A DNA stretch of 64,000 nt from an uncultured Bilophila sp. GTDB taxonomy: Bacteria; Desulfobacterota; Desulfovibrionia; Desulfovibrionales; Desulfovibrionaceae. Below are positions 47,586 through 55,804 of the stretch, in pieces. Every line of letters begins with the position of its first letter. Within the stretch, counting starts at the first letter, position 1. The position numbers were made by a program, and so were the translations under genes. The notes beneath the pieces were generated by a model. It worked only from the letters and a program-made list of their open reading frames with translations, did not search any database and had not been told where the DNA came from. Location: the NCBI GenBank assembly GCA_910585945.1, contig CAJUHZ010000005.1:1-64000 (forward strand). The letters run 5' to 3'.

Positions 47586-47668
47586 GACAATACCTCTCAG
47601 TACCCGCAATCATGAAGTGCAAATGCACCGGGCTTGTTCACACGACAAAATGTTGTTCTCCGGTACAG

Positions 47669-47890
47669 CTAACCATTCCACGAAGCATGGACACGCCCGG
47701 CCACCTCATCGGCGCATTCCACAGCCGCAAAAACCCGCTTCGCCACGCTCATTTCATCGGCGGTCATGCCGGCGTCCATGACGCGCTTTACCGTTGTCCG
47801 CATGTCAAACAATTCTTCACGCAGTTGCTTGAGATGATAACCGGAAGGATCTTCCGCCAGAACTTCCAGTGCCGATTCCATTTCAATCAT
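47669..47890 (-). CDS. T3SS needle co-chaperone, YscE-like
   Basis: 73-aa acidic helical hairpin-like protein (ESALEVLAEDPSGYHLKQLR). Its size and position directly before the needle gene match YscE. The ATG at 47890 overlaps the sctD stop by 8 bp. Sequence similarity alone would be too weak for a firm call. Confidence 0.7.
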   Translation of the reverse strand: MIEMESALEVLAEDPSGYHLKQLREELFDMRTTVKRVMDAGMTADEMSVAKRVFAAVECADEVAGRVHASWNG

Positions 47891-49421
47891 GGGAACCTCG
47901 CAGCATATAGGTAAATACATGGTCGCCCCGCCGCAGGGTCAGCACTTTCGTGCCGATGCCTTCCAGGATGCACCCGCCGGGAAGTTTCGCCCCCTCGAAC
48001 AGGCGTCGCCCGTCAGCCGTAACGATGAAACGCATGGGCGACATGGTGACCCCGGTCACGCGCAGACCACCCAGGGGATCCTGCTCCTCGTTCGTCCTCG
48101 AAGTCTTGCTCCTTCCCGGCGCTCCGGAAGAGGAAAGGCGCTCCGCCGCAACGTGCGGCCGCACTGCCGCTCTTTCCGTGGATGCGGCCGGCAGCGCGGC
48201 GGAAAAGCTGGATCGCCCATACAGCGGCACTCCAAAACGCTGCTCGGCATCACGCCGCAGGCGGAGCAGCGCCGGCGCATCTTCAGGCCGGAAATCCCCC
48301 GCAAAATCCACCTGTCCGGGCAGATAGAGGACACGAACGGAAGACAGCCCCGCCTTTTTCAGCGCTTCTTCCAGCACGGGCGCAAGCTCCTTTTCGTGCA
48401 CGATGCGGCGCTCCTGCACAGGAAGCCCCTTCACCTCGCTCTCCAGCGCGGCAAAGGCCGCTTCTTCCAGCGCCGTATCCTTTATATACGCGGCCACCGT
48501 CAGCCGGGGCGACGCCTCGTCTTCCACCATGTCCACCTGGGGGTGAAAGCCCCGAATGGCAAGCGAACTGCGCACCGCGCGCACGATATCCTCCCGGACG
48601 CCAACCTCAAGATAGACAGGAAAATGCAAAGCGCGTGCCATATCCCGAAGACGGATCATCGCCGCGTCATCTTCCACCGATCCGCGCACTTCCACCCCTT
48701 GCCCGCGCAAGGAAACCGACAAACCGGCAATGCCGGCATCCGCCAGATATTTTTCAACAACCGATGGATATTGCAACGAATTTTCTACAGGAGGCGCCAC
48801 AGCCACAGACAACCCCGCCAGCATGACGCCCGCCAGCCCCAACAGGAAAAAGCGCATGAGCGGGCGGCGTTTCCTTTGCCCGACGACAACCAGCGGCGCC
48901 GGCAAGGCCACACCTGAAAGGGCAGCGCCCATCATTTTGTCGTCTTCCACAGGCATGACAGCGCCCGACATGGCAACTTCGTTGCCTTCGCTCAAAACGG
49001 AATCCGCCCCCACATCGGCTGAAGACGCCGCCACAGTATGGGGTCTGCATGCATCCGGATCGATGAGGGGTTGCTCAACGCCCGGCCTGTTCCAGACAAA
49101 ACAGGTATGCCCCAGCCACCAAGCTCTCCCTGCCGCGGGAGCAATCCGTGCGGAGGAATCGTCAGGAGCGGAAGGCGTCGCCCCGCCGTCATGCAGGCGC
49201 ACCTCTCCATCCAGTGGAGACAATGTGGCGGAAGGATCGCCGGCAGGTGAAGAGCTAACCTCCAGCACGGCATGGCGGGCCGCCAATCCACTCAGAATGA
49301 TATCGCAGGAATCGTCCGATCCCAGCACCCAGCTTCCCGTGCCCAGATCCAGGCGAGCGCCAAGATGCAGGCCGGAACAGACATAAAGAGTCAGGCCGCG
49401 CTTTCCGCCATCGCCGTTCAC
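47883..49421 (-). CDS. sctD: T3SS inner membrane ring protein SctD
   Basis: 512-aa bitopic protein. An N-terminal cytoplasmic FHA-like domain (LYVCSGLHLGARLDLG, then WVLGSDDSCDIILS) is followed by a linker and one transmembrane helix at about residues 190-212. A long periplasmic region with repeated ring-building domains follows. It forms the outer of the two inner-membrane rings and binds SctK. The start overlaps the sctC stop (4 bp). Confidence 0.92.
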   Translation of the reverse strand: MNGDGGKRGLTLYVCSGLHLGARLDLGTGSWVLGSDDSCDIILSGLAARHAVLEVSSSPAGDPSATLSPLDGEVRLHDGGATPSAPDDSSARIAPAAGRAWWLGHTCFVWNRPGVEQPLIDPDACRPHTVAASSADVGADSVLSEGNEVAMSGAVMPVEDDKMMGAALSGVALPAPLVVVGQRKRRPLMRFFLLGLAGVMLAGLSVAVAPPVENSLQYPSVVEKYLADAGIAGLSVSLRGQGVEVRGSVEDDAAMIRLRDMARALHFPVYLEVGVREDIVRAVRSSLAIRGFHPQVDMVEDEASPRLTVAAYIKDTALEEAAFAALESEVKGLPVQERRIVHEKELAPVLEEALKKAGLSSVRVLYLPGQVDFAGDFRPEDAPALLRLRRDAEQRFGVPLYGRSSFSAALPAASTERAAVRPHVAAERLSSSGAPGRSKTSRTNEEQDPLGGLRVTGVTMSPMRFIVTADGRRLFEGAKLPGGCILEGIGTKVLTLRRGDHVFTYMLRGSHD

Positions 49422-51244
49422 CGCGCGCCTCCAGAAGCGGACGAAGTCCGGGGCGGGGGCAAAACAACCGGAGAAGCCGGCTCGGCCCGCCGCGCGCAGC
49501 CGCCAACCGGGCGGGCCAGGGGAACGCGCTCCGCATAGTCCGCCTGAAGCGGCGTCCGGCTGAAGCGGGGATCGTCCACGCGGGCGGGAACTTCCGGAAC
49601 GGCATCCATCCGCACGATGCGCGGCGTGATCAGAATAAGGCGCTCCATGCGCTGGTGCTTCTTGCCCGTGGACCCGAACAGTCCGCCGAGCACCGGAATG
49701 TTTTTCAGGCCCGGAACGCCGGTATCGTTCTCGCTCTGCGTTTCATAGTAATAGCCGCCGATAAGCAGGCTTTGCCCCTCGGCCACAATGGCCTGCGTGT
49801 TGATCCTGGTTTGCTTGATGGGAGAAAGCCGGGATGGATCCACGGAAAAGGAGTTGGCCCCGTCGTCCCGATCATCCTGCACGCTGACCATGAGCTTGAT
49901 GCGATTCTGTCCATTCTCTGCAAGAATGATATGCGGCGTCACCTTGAGGATCGTGCCGGAATCGACCTTGAACAGATCGGAGGAATCATTGCCGGCCACC
50001 GGGATATAATAGGTGCTGGTGTTTTCCAGCGAAGCCTGCACGTTGTCCATGGTCAGCACGGAAGGCTTGCCCAGTACACGGGCCTGGCCGTCTTCTTCCA
50101 GGGCGTTGACGCGCGCCAGAAAGTAGTCCGTGCCGTGGGAATACAGGGTGGAAAACGAAAAGCCGCCGTCGGACGCAGCGCCGGCAATGGGGAAAATTCC
50201 CGCGGACGCGCTCCCGCCGCCGTTCCCTCCGCCCGCCCAGTTGCCCCCGAAACTTCCGGCTCCGGACCAGTTGATGCCCAGCTCACGCGAAAAATCGCTG
50301 TCAATGTCCACTATGGCGGCGTGGATTTCCACCAGTTCCACCGGCTTGTCCAAGTCGGCAATAACCCTGGCGTAATAGCTCATGCGGTATTCGGCATCCG
50401 TCACCACCACGGCATTGACGCGCGGATCGGCAATAATCTTCGGCCCCGGCGCTTCTTCGGCCGGGGAACCGCCGGTTTGCGCGACGGGCGCGGTTTTCGG
50501 CTCTTCCCGCGCGCTGCCCATTGCGGCCATGCCCTGACCGCGCAAACCCGTTTGGGCGGCAGGCAAAACCGCAGCGCCCGCGGCCGGCGTTTTTCCCGAA
50601 ACCATCGCTTGCAAAATGGCGGCCACGCCGGGGATGGTCACCACGGCGTCCATACTGTTGATGGTCATGTCCTCCGCCCAGGCGTATCTGAGCGGAAAGA
50701 CCCGCATGATTGTTCGCCCTTCCTGTGCCGCTTCAAAGGCGGTCATGGCGTCGCGCAATTGATCCACATACAGTGGCGGACCGTTGACGGCAAGCAACCC
50801 CTGCCCGCTCAGAACCCGCACGGGCAACTGAGGGGAAACCAGACCCGCGGCATGGAGCATGTCGGCCAGTTCGGCTGCCGAAACAATGGAAGGAGCAAGA
50901 AAAGCGCGCGTATCTTCTCCCTCATGCCAGAAGGTCACGGCCCTGCCCTGCGTGTACCAGCGCACGCCAAAGGCCGAGCGCATCCCCTCCAGAAAATCAC
51001 GCGGCGAAAGCTGGTCAAAACGCCCGCTCACCTCGCCTGTCAGAGCCGGACTGCATGTCGCGCCATAGCCCTGAGCGCGGGCGAAATCCGCCAGCACGGC
51101 GCACAGATCCTCACTTTCCGCATAGTGTGAAAAGGGCTGCTGAAAGGGAAAACGCTCGCGGTTTGCGGGCGCGCCAAAGCCTTCCGCGGTGAAGACACAG
51201 CAGATGGCAAAAAAAAAGCAAAGCGAAAGCAAGGTGTTTTTCAA
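49418..51244 (-). CDS. sctC: T3SS outer membrane secretin SctC
   Basis: 608-aa secretin. It has a signal peptide (LSLCFFFAICCVFTAEGFGA), N-terminal N0/N1 domains, an N3 domain with a Gly/Ala-rich insert, and the C-terminal secretin domain (VLGKPSVLTMDNVQASLENT, then GQSLLIGGYYYETQSENDTG and VPGLKNIPVLGGLFG). The start is best placed at TTG 51244: it overlaps the previous stop (TTGA), follows GGGAG, and puts the signal peptide at the N terminus. Upstream in-frame starts lie inside the preceding gene. Confidence 0.92.
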   Translation of the reverse strand: MKNTLLSLCFFFAICCVFTAEGFGAPANRERFPFQQPFSHYAESEDLCAVLADFARAQGYGATCSPALTGEVSGRFDQLSPRDFLEGMRSAFGVRWYTQGRAVTFWHEGEDTRAFLAPSIVSAAELADMLHAAGLVSPQLPVRVLSGQGLLAVNGPPLYVDQLRDAMTAFEAAQEGRTIMRVFPLRYAWAEDMTINSMDAVVTIPGVAAILQAMVSGKTPAAGAAVLPAAQTGLRGQGMAAMGSAREEPKTAPVAQTGGSPAEEAPGPKIIADPRVNAVVVTDAEYRMSYYARVIADLDKPVELVEIHAAIVDIDSDFSRELGINWSGAGSFGGNWAGGGNGGGSASAGIFPIAGAASDGGFSFSTLYSHGTDYFLARVNALEEDGQARVLGKPSVLTMDNVQASLENTSTYYIPVAGNDSSDLFKVDSGTILKVTPHIILAENGQNRIKLMVSVQDDRDDGANSFSVDPSRLSPIKQTRINTQAIVAEGQSLLIGGYYYETQSENDTGVPGLKNIPVLGGLFGSTGKKHQRMERLILITPRIVRMDAVPEVPARVDDPRFSRTPLQADYAERVPLARPVGGCARRAEPASPVVLPPPRTSSASGGAR

Positions 51245-51759
51245 TAAAAACTCCCGGAAAACATGGCGGGCATGGCGAACGGGGAATCTCCTCCCCATCC
51301 TTCCCGATCCTCGCGCACGTCGGCATTTCCACATGCGGTCTTCCACCAGGCAAGGTCATTGAGAAAATCTTTGACGACAGTCTCAAATGCTTCCTGCCCG
51401 GCGGCCAGATCCACTGTGCGGTGCAGAACCAGCCTGTCTCCCGATGTGGGGGAGGATACGGGGACGGATGCGAGCAGACTTTGCCCCGGCCCCTCCAGCG
51501 CCACAATGGAAGCGCGTGCCCGGCACACGCCGACCTGAAACTGTGCCGCCGCGTGCAGACGCTCTTCGCGATCCGGACCGGAACCGGGCAAGGTCACAAG
51601 TTCCGCCCGTAGAACAGCGATACGCTCGTCCGGCGAAAAAACGGCGAAATCCAGGCCGCCGTTCAGGCGGAAACGGTACGCGCCGTCTTCGCCGCGCCGA
51701 GGGCTTTTCCAGCCGGCGCGGGATGACAACAAGGCGACGGCATTTTCCAGCAGGGGCAT
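51241..51759 (-). CDS. CesT-like type III chaperone
   Basis: 172-aa acidic protein. The layout of alternating strands and helices (LNGGLDFAVFSPDERIAVLR, then QEAFETVVKDFLNDLAWWK) resembles the class I CesT/SycE chaperone fold. It lies first before the secretin and overlaps it by 4 bp. ATG 51759 has GGGAG 7 nt upstream. Its client effector is not visible; no effector gene is adjacent. Confidence 0.65.
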   Translation of the reverse strand: MPLLENAVALLSSRAGWKSPRRGEDGAYRFRLNGGLDFAVFSPDERIAVLRAELVTLPGSGPDREERLHAAAQFQVGVCRARASIVALEGPGQSLLASVPVSSPTSGDRLVLHRTVDLAAGQEAFETVVKDFLNDLAWWKTACGNADVREDREGWGGDSPFAMPAMFSGSFY

Positions 51760-51963
51760 CACAACTCCCGATATCGTTTACCTGAGGGGCAGCCCTCATT
51801 CCTCCCGTCTGTTACACAAGGCAATCTTTTCACGGGCGGCGTTTTGATGAAGACTTTCCCCGCGTTTCTTGACGCTATGCGCGAGGAGGCCCAAAAGTCA
51901 ATGCTGCGGTCCCGTCAAGCTTCAAAGAACAATACAGCACTCAGCGGCAAACCGGTTCCCGTC

Positions 51964-52698
51964 TCAGCCAAGAATCTTGGTTCTGGTCTGGTTCATGTTG
52001 GCCTGCATGGCGTTCATAAAATCAAGTGACTTGGCGATCAGGTCCTTCAACGCGTCGTTGGTCTGCTTGGTCTGCTCCATCATGGTGCGGACCTGTTCCT
52101 GTTCGGCTTCCAGACGCTTGGCCTCGGCAGATCGCAGACCCTGGGCGTAATCGCCGCCCGAGGAAATGATCGTCCCGGCGGAAGAAATCATGGTGCTGAC
52201 AGCCTGAGCCTTGGCCGCGGCAAGCTGGGCGTTTGTTCCGGACGAGGCGACACCTATGCTGGCGGCCCCGGCCGCCATGTTCACCACGGCTCCGGCCACG
52301 GCGCAAGCGAATTTCTGCATCGCCCCCTGCTCGATTTTGTCCGCCTGATCTTCCATAAGGCCCACAATCTGCGTACCCTGAGCCTGGATGATGCTGCGGT
52401 TGGTGCGGCGCTGTTCCGCCGCGTCCTGCAAAATGACGCTGGCGAACATTGCTCCGGGGCTGGGCAGCCCCACCCAGTCCTTCGGGTTGGGCATGGAGCT
52501 TGTGGTCGGGGCCGCCAGTTCGGGCAAACTTCCCGTCACATGCCCGACAGAAGCGGAAAAATCCTTGCCCGCCTGAACGGCGGCAAGCAACGCCTCATCA
52601 ACTTTGGAAGAGGAAACCCCGCGCGCTTCGGCCTGTTCCACCAGCGCATTGTACTGAACGGCATTAAAACCTGTCACATCCTGTATGTTCATAAGCAT
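51964..52698 (-). CDS. sctB: T3SS minor translocator SctB (YopD/IpaC type)
   Basis: 244-aa protein with one hydrophobic segment at about residues 129-150 (FACAVAGAVVNMAAGAASIG) and a following Ala-rich helix, a long coiled-coil C-terminal part (KRLEAEQEQVRTMMEQTKQT) and an amphipathic end. These features and its place after the LcrH-type chaperone and the large translocator fit the minor pore protein. ATG at 52698 is followed by a second ATG two codons on. Confidence 0.82.
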   Translation of the reverse strand: MLMNIQDVTGFNAVQYNALVEQAEARGVSSSKVDEALLAAVQAGKDFSASVGHVTGSLPELAAPTTSSMPNPKDWVGLPSPGAMFASVILQDAAEQRRTNRSIIQAQGTQIVGLMEDQADKIEQGAMQKFACAVAGAVVNMAAGAASIGVASSGTNAQLAAAKAQAVSTMISSAGTIISSGGDYAQGLRSAEAKRLEAEQEQVRTMMEQTKQTNDALKDLIAKSLDFMNAMQANMNQTRTKILG

Positions 52699-52728
52699 TC
52701 CTTGTAGCCGTTGCCCGCGACCTTTTGA

Positions 52729-53838
52729 TCAAGCCATGGCGGGATTGCCGGAGAGAATGGAGGTATTGGCTTGAACGCCTTCCTGCACGATATCGGAAAC
52801 CGTCTGAAGGGTTTGTTCGGATCGCTGCATCATTTCCTTGATATGTTCGATATCCAGATCGTTGGCCATAGCGATTTTTTCAAGAATGGCCTGAAGGCGT
52901 TTCTGCTGAGCCTGCAGAAAGCCTATTTCCTTTTCGTTCACGGCGGAAGCGATGCTCGTGCCGCCCTGAACGATGGTATTGACGCCGCCGGCCACGGTTG
53001 CGGCCCGAGCGGTCAGCGAGGCCGCTTTCTCTATTTTCTCAACCGCCTGAGCGGTTTTTGCCGCGGCACCCGTGACGGTCTGTGCGGCCTTGCCCGCCGA
53101 ACCCGCCGCGCCCGCGCCAAGGCTGCCCACAACCAGAGCGATGGACGTGGCGAGATCCACAGCGAATTTGGTCCACATGGTAGCCGTTTCACTCGCCCCG
53201 GCGGCCTCCATGATCTTGCCGGTAATGAACGCCGGGCTGAAACCAGCCTTGCCGTCCGTGGCCTCCTCCGTAATGGAACTGGCCAGAAGCGCCATGGAAA
53301 CAAGCCCCACGGCAATGAGGGCCGCGCCGGATCCCCCAGCCGCCAGCCCCACAGCGCCGGCAGCGATCAGGGCCACGGAGCCGATGGCGGCAAGCGCCAT
53401 GCCGATGTATTTGAAGGCCTTGAGCAAACCATCAAGAAAACCTTGAGACTTGGCTTTCTCCAATTGCTCCTGTACGGCCTTGAGCTTTTCCTCATTGGCT
53501 TCGGCGCGCTCCTGCGCCCGGGCTTCCAAACTGGAAATGCCGGCTTTGGTCTCGGTGCGACGCTGCTCCATGCCCACGGCATCCAGCAGGGTTTCCAGCG
53601 AAAGACCACCCAGGGAAAGCCCGCCCGCAAAGGACGACGATCCGGAAGCTCCCGTTTTCGGCTTTTCCAGTTCCGGCAACAGGGAAGAAAGCCCCACCAT
53701 GTTCTCGAACAGCGCCTTGACGCTTTCCTGCGATCCGGGAACAGTCGCCCGTCCCAAAGTCTGCGTCTGCTCGGCCGCAAGCCGGGCCAGCGCGGTAAAA
53801 TCCAGAGAGCCGGAAACTCCTTGAACGGCAGTGCTCAT
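52729..53838 (-). CDS. sctE: T3SS major translocator SctE (YopB/IpaB type)
   Basis: 369-aa protein. A coiled coil at about residues 95-135 is followed by a long hydrophobic hairpin (KYIGMALAAIGSVALIAAGA and neighbours) and a second hydrophobic helix (FAVDLATSIALVVGSLG), then Ala-rich C-terminal helices. This is the two-helix pore former of the translocon. It lies between the LcrH-like chaperone and SctB, the standard order. Confidence 0.88.
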   Translation of the reverse strand: MSTAVQGVSGSLDFTALARLAAEQTQTLGRATVPGSQESVKALFENMVGLSSLLPELEKPKTGASGSSSFAGGLSLGGLSLETLLDAVGMEQRRTETKAGISSLEARAQERAEANEEKLKAVQEQLEKAKSQGFLDGLLKAFKYIGMALAAIGSVALIAAGAVGLAAGGSGAALIAVGLVSMALLASSITEEATDGKAGFSPAFITGKIMEAAGASETATMWTKFAVDLATSIALVVGSLGAGAAGSAGKAAQTVTGAAAKTAQAVEKIEKAASLTARAATVAGGVNTIVQGGTSIASAVNEKEIGFLQAQQKRLQAILEKIAMANDLDIEHIKEMMQRSEQTLQTVSDIVQEGVQANTSILSGNPAMA

Positions 53839-53841
53839 GGC

Positions 53842-54378
53842 TTACCCCCTGACCTGCGCCAGCGAGGCCAGCAAGGCGCGGATGCGCTCATGGCAGGTCT
53901 TGTGCGCGGGAATGGATTCATCTCCAAGACCGAGCGCGGCACGGAAGGAAGCCGCCGCATTTTCGCCGTCTCCAAGCTTCAGATAACACAGGCCCCCATG
54001 ATAGAACGGCGCGGGATCTTTGAGCGCTCCTGCCACGCCGGCCATGCCGTACGTGTCGATGGCAAGCTGATACGCCTCGCGGGCCTGAAGGCAACCGGCC
54101 AGCCCCATCCAGAAACGGGGATCATTTCCGTCGTAGAGACAGAGGCCGCGGAACATGCTTTCCGCATCCTTATAGTTGCCCGCCTTGTACAGATTGTAGG
54201 CGTAGGCGTAGGCGGACTCCAGAGCGTCCCTGCTGATGTTGAACACATCGGCGAGCGTCGCGCCCTTTTCCAGAGCGGCTTGCATGGCCGTGAACTCTTC
54301 TTCCGTAAAGCCCGCTGCCCTGGCCATGTCCAGCATCGCAGTGCGGATTTCCTGTTCCTGTCCGGCGGTCTGGGTCAT
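53842..54378 (-). CDS. translocator chaperone, SycD/LcrH family
   Basis: 178-aa class II chaperone with three TPR motifs (YAYAYNLYKAGNYKDAESMF, then FWMGLAGCLQAREAYQLAID and PFYHGGLCYLKLGDGENAAA). These hold translocators soluble before secretion. It lies 3 bp before sctE. An N-terminal helical region of about 50 residues precedes the TPRs, as in SycD. Confidence 0.9.
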   Translation of the reverse strand: MTQTAGQEQEIRTAMLDMARAAGFTEEEFTAMQAALEKGATLADVFNISRDALESAYAYAYNLYKAGNYKDAESMFRGLCLYDGNDPRFWMGLAGCLQAREAYQLAIDTYGMAGVAGALKDPAPFYHGGLCYLKLGDGENAAASFRAALGLGDESIPAHKTCHERIRALLASLAQVRG

Positions 54379-54425
54379 GCTGACAACTCCTGAAAGTATC
54401 GGTTCTTCTGTTTACGGCAAAAAAA

Positions 54426-55025
54426 CTACTGCCCACGCGCCAGGCTGGTCAGGGTCTGGTTGGAGTTGGAAATCTGCGTGTTCGCGCCCTGAAGGTAGGA
54501 ATTGTACTGGCCCATGTAATCCTGAATATACACCATCTGCTGTTGCGTGTCCGTGCCAAGTTCTTCCAGCCGCGACTCAAGGGCGGTGATCGCCACGTCC
54601 CATTCCTCCTCGTTGTGCATATGGTCCTTGCCCGTATTGTCGTAGGCGAGATTGTGCTCATCCATATATTTCACCATCTCGGGACTCATGGGATTGTATT
54701 TCGCCCCCTCGGGCGCGGTTTCCGTATAGGACCCGGTCACGTTTCCATCCTTGTCATAGGTATTGTAGGTGGTGGTGATAGCGCTGTCGTTTCCGTTCTT
54801 GGCGTCAGCCTTGGACTGCCGCGCCTCGTTGAGCAGTTGGGAAACCAGCTTCTGCTCTTCCTGCGACTTGGCGATGGAGTCCATCCTGTCCATGGCTTGC
54901 GTCTTGGCGGTTTCCGCCAGCTCAAGCTGGAGCTTGGCGAACATGAGCTGAAGACTGGAGGAAGGGCCGAGCGTGGCCGAAGTGATGGAGGACGGGCCGG
55001 AATTGCTGCTGATCGCTTCTGTCAT
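54426..55025 (-). CDS. sctA: EspA/Bsp22-like T3SS filament or tip protein
   Basis: 199-aa protein with two long helical coiled-coil regions: N-terminal (LMFAKLQLELAETAKTQAMD and on) and C-terminal (NSYLQGANTQISNSNQTLTS). A central globular insert (YNTYDKDGNVTGSYTETAPE) separates them. This resembles the EspA/SseB/Bsp22 filament class more than the LcrV class. It is the second gene of the translocator operon. ATG 55025 lies after GGGG; longer in-frame starts run through the next gene. Confidence 0.68.
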   Translation of the reverse strand: MTEAISSNSGPSSITSATLGPSSSLQLMFAKLQLELAETAKTQAMDRMDSIAKSQEEQKLVSQLLNEARQSKADAKNGNDSAITTTYNTYDKDGNVTGSYTETAPEGAKYNPMSPEMVKYMDEHNLAYDNTGKDHMHNEEEWDVAITALESRLEELGTDTQQQMVYIQDYMGQYNSYLQGANTQISNSNQTLTSLARGQ

Positions 55026-55081
55026 TTGGGATACCCCAGTAGAGTTTTTACTATTGAAAGTGATACATGAAGAATGGACCA

Positions 55082-55375
55082 TTACAGCCGCACCACGCCC
55101 CGACGTCCCGCGCCGGGTCTGGAACCGGAAGACGTTCTGGCCGGGCGGCTCTGCGCGGCGCGGGCTTCTCCGGCGCGCTTGGCGTCGGCTATCGCCTGAT
55201 CGACGTACCGGCGGATTTCGGGAGAAAGCGCCTCCATATCCAGCGGCTCCCCGCCCTGTTCGGGCAGACCCGCCTGCCGGCGCAGGCTCTTTTCCAGAGC
55301 CTCCAGCCGGGAAAATTCTTCTTTCAAGGCGGCGAACGCTTCCATTTGCTTGTTCATAAAATCCTCGAAAACCAT
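55082..55375 (-). CDS. small helical protein, first gene of the translocator operon
   Basis: 97-aa protein of unknown function. The N-terminal half is an acidic helix (NKQMEAFAALKEEFSRLEAL) suited to a coiled coil, the middle is EIRRYVDQAIADAKRAGEAR, and the C-terminal 25 residues are basic and Ser/Gly-rich. ATG 55375 follows AAGGAG and lies 57 bp from the expected sigma54 start site. It is a candidate chaperone for the filament protein (CesA-like in size and helicity), but this is inference. Confidence 0.6.
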   Translation of the reverse strand: MVFEDFMNKQMEAFAALKEEFSRLEALEKSLRRQAGLPEQGGEPLDMEALSPEIRRYVDQAIADAKRAGEARAAQSRPARTSSGSRPGAGRRGVVRL

Positions 55376-55440
55376 GTTCAGACTCCTTGACGGGGATAAC
55401 GCCACACATGTGACTGTATGGCCTTGGCGCAACACGGTTA

Positions 55441-55459
55441 TAGCATGTACTGTGCCAAA
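55441..55459 (-). promoter_or_regulatory. sigma54 promoter of the translocator/structural operon
   Basis: On the minus strand TTTGGCACAGTACATGCTA has GG (-24) and GC (-12) with exactly 10 bp between, close to the consensus TTGGCAC-N5-TTGCW. The start site would fall near 55432, about 57 bp before the first gene. Confidence 0.72.
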
Positions 55460-55730
55460 GCAAGAACCCATTGGAAAAAAAAGAAAAAAATGCAAACACC
55501 TCCACAACCTTGCCAAAAAAGTTGGCGAAAAACGGCTTCCACCGCACTTGAACTCCATCATAAAAGGCGAACCCGTGTCCCCACAAGAAAAAAATGCTCC
55601 GGCTGCATCGGATGGGCCGCGGCATAAGCAGCAGTCACAGGCAGGATATGCGGACGTCACGCCAAGCTGACCCGCTGCCCTTGCCGTCCTGAAACGGCCA
55701 TGCTATTTCCGCACAAAGCCGAATGAGAAT

Positions 55731-55748
55731 TCGGCACGATTCTGGCAA
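55731..55748 (+). promoter_or_regulatory. sigma54 promoter of the sctW operon
   Basis: TCGGCACGATTCTGGCAA has GG and GC separated by 10 bp and matches the sigma54 consensus well on the -24 side (GGCACG). The start site would be near 55758, about 47 bp before the sctW ATG. Confidence 0.68.
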
Positions 55749-55804
55749 GGGCATGTAAAACAGGACGTGTCCGCCAACTTTTGTGGAAATCCGGAGTCTT
55801 GATC

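Larger units (their letters stand above)
55376..55804. promoter_or_regulatory. divergent control region of the T3SS
   Basis: 429 bp between the two T3SS transcription units. It holds two sigma54-type promoters facing apart (55441-55459 minus, 55731-55748 plus), an A-tract patch at about 55463-55490 that could bend DNA or bind IHF upstream of the minus promoter, and about 270 bp between promoters for activator sites. Open frames in it lack ribosome sites. Confidence 0.6.

Noticed and set aside
51844..52029. 61-codon plus-strand frame between the chaperone and sctB genes
   Set aside because: It overlaps sctB antisense, has no clear ribosome site and runs against the operon.
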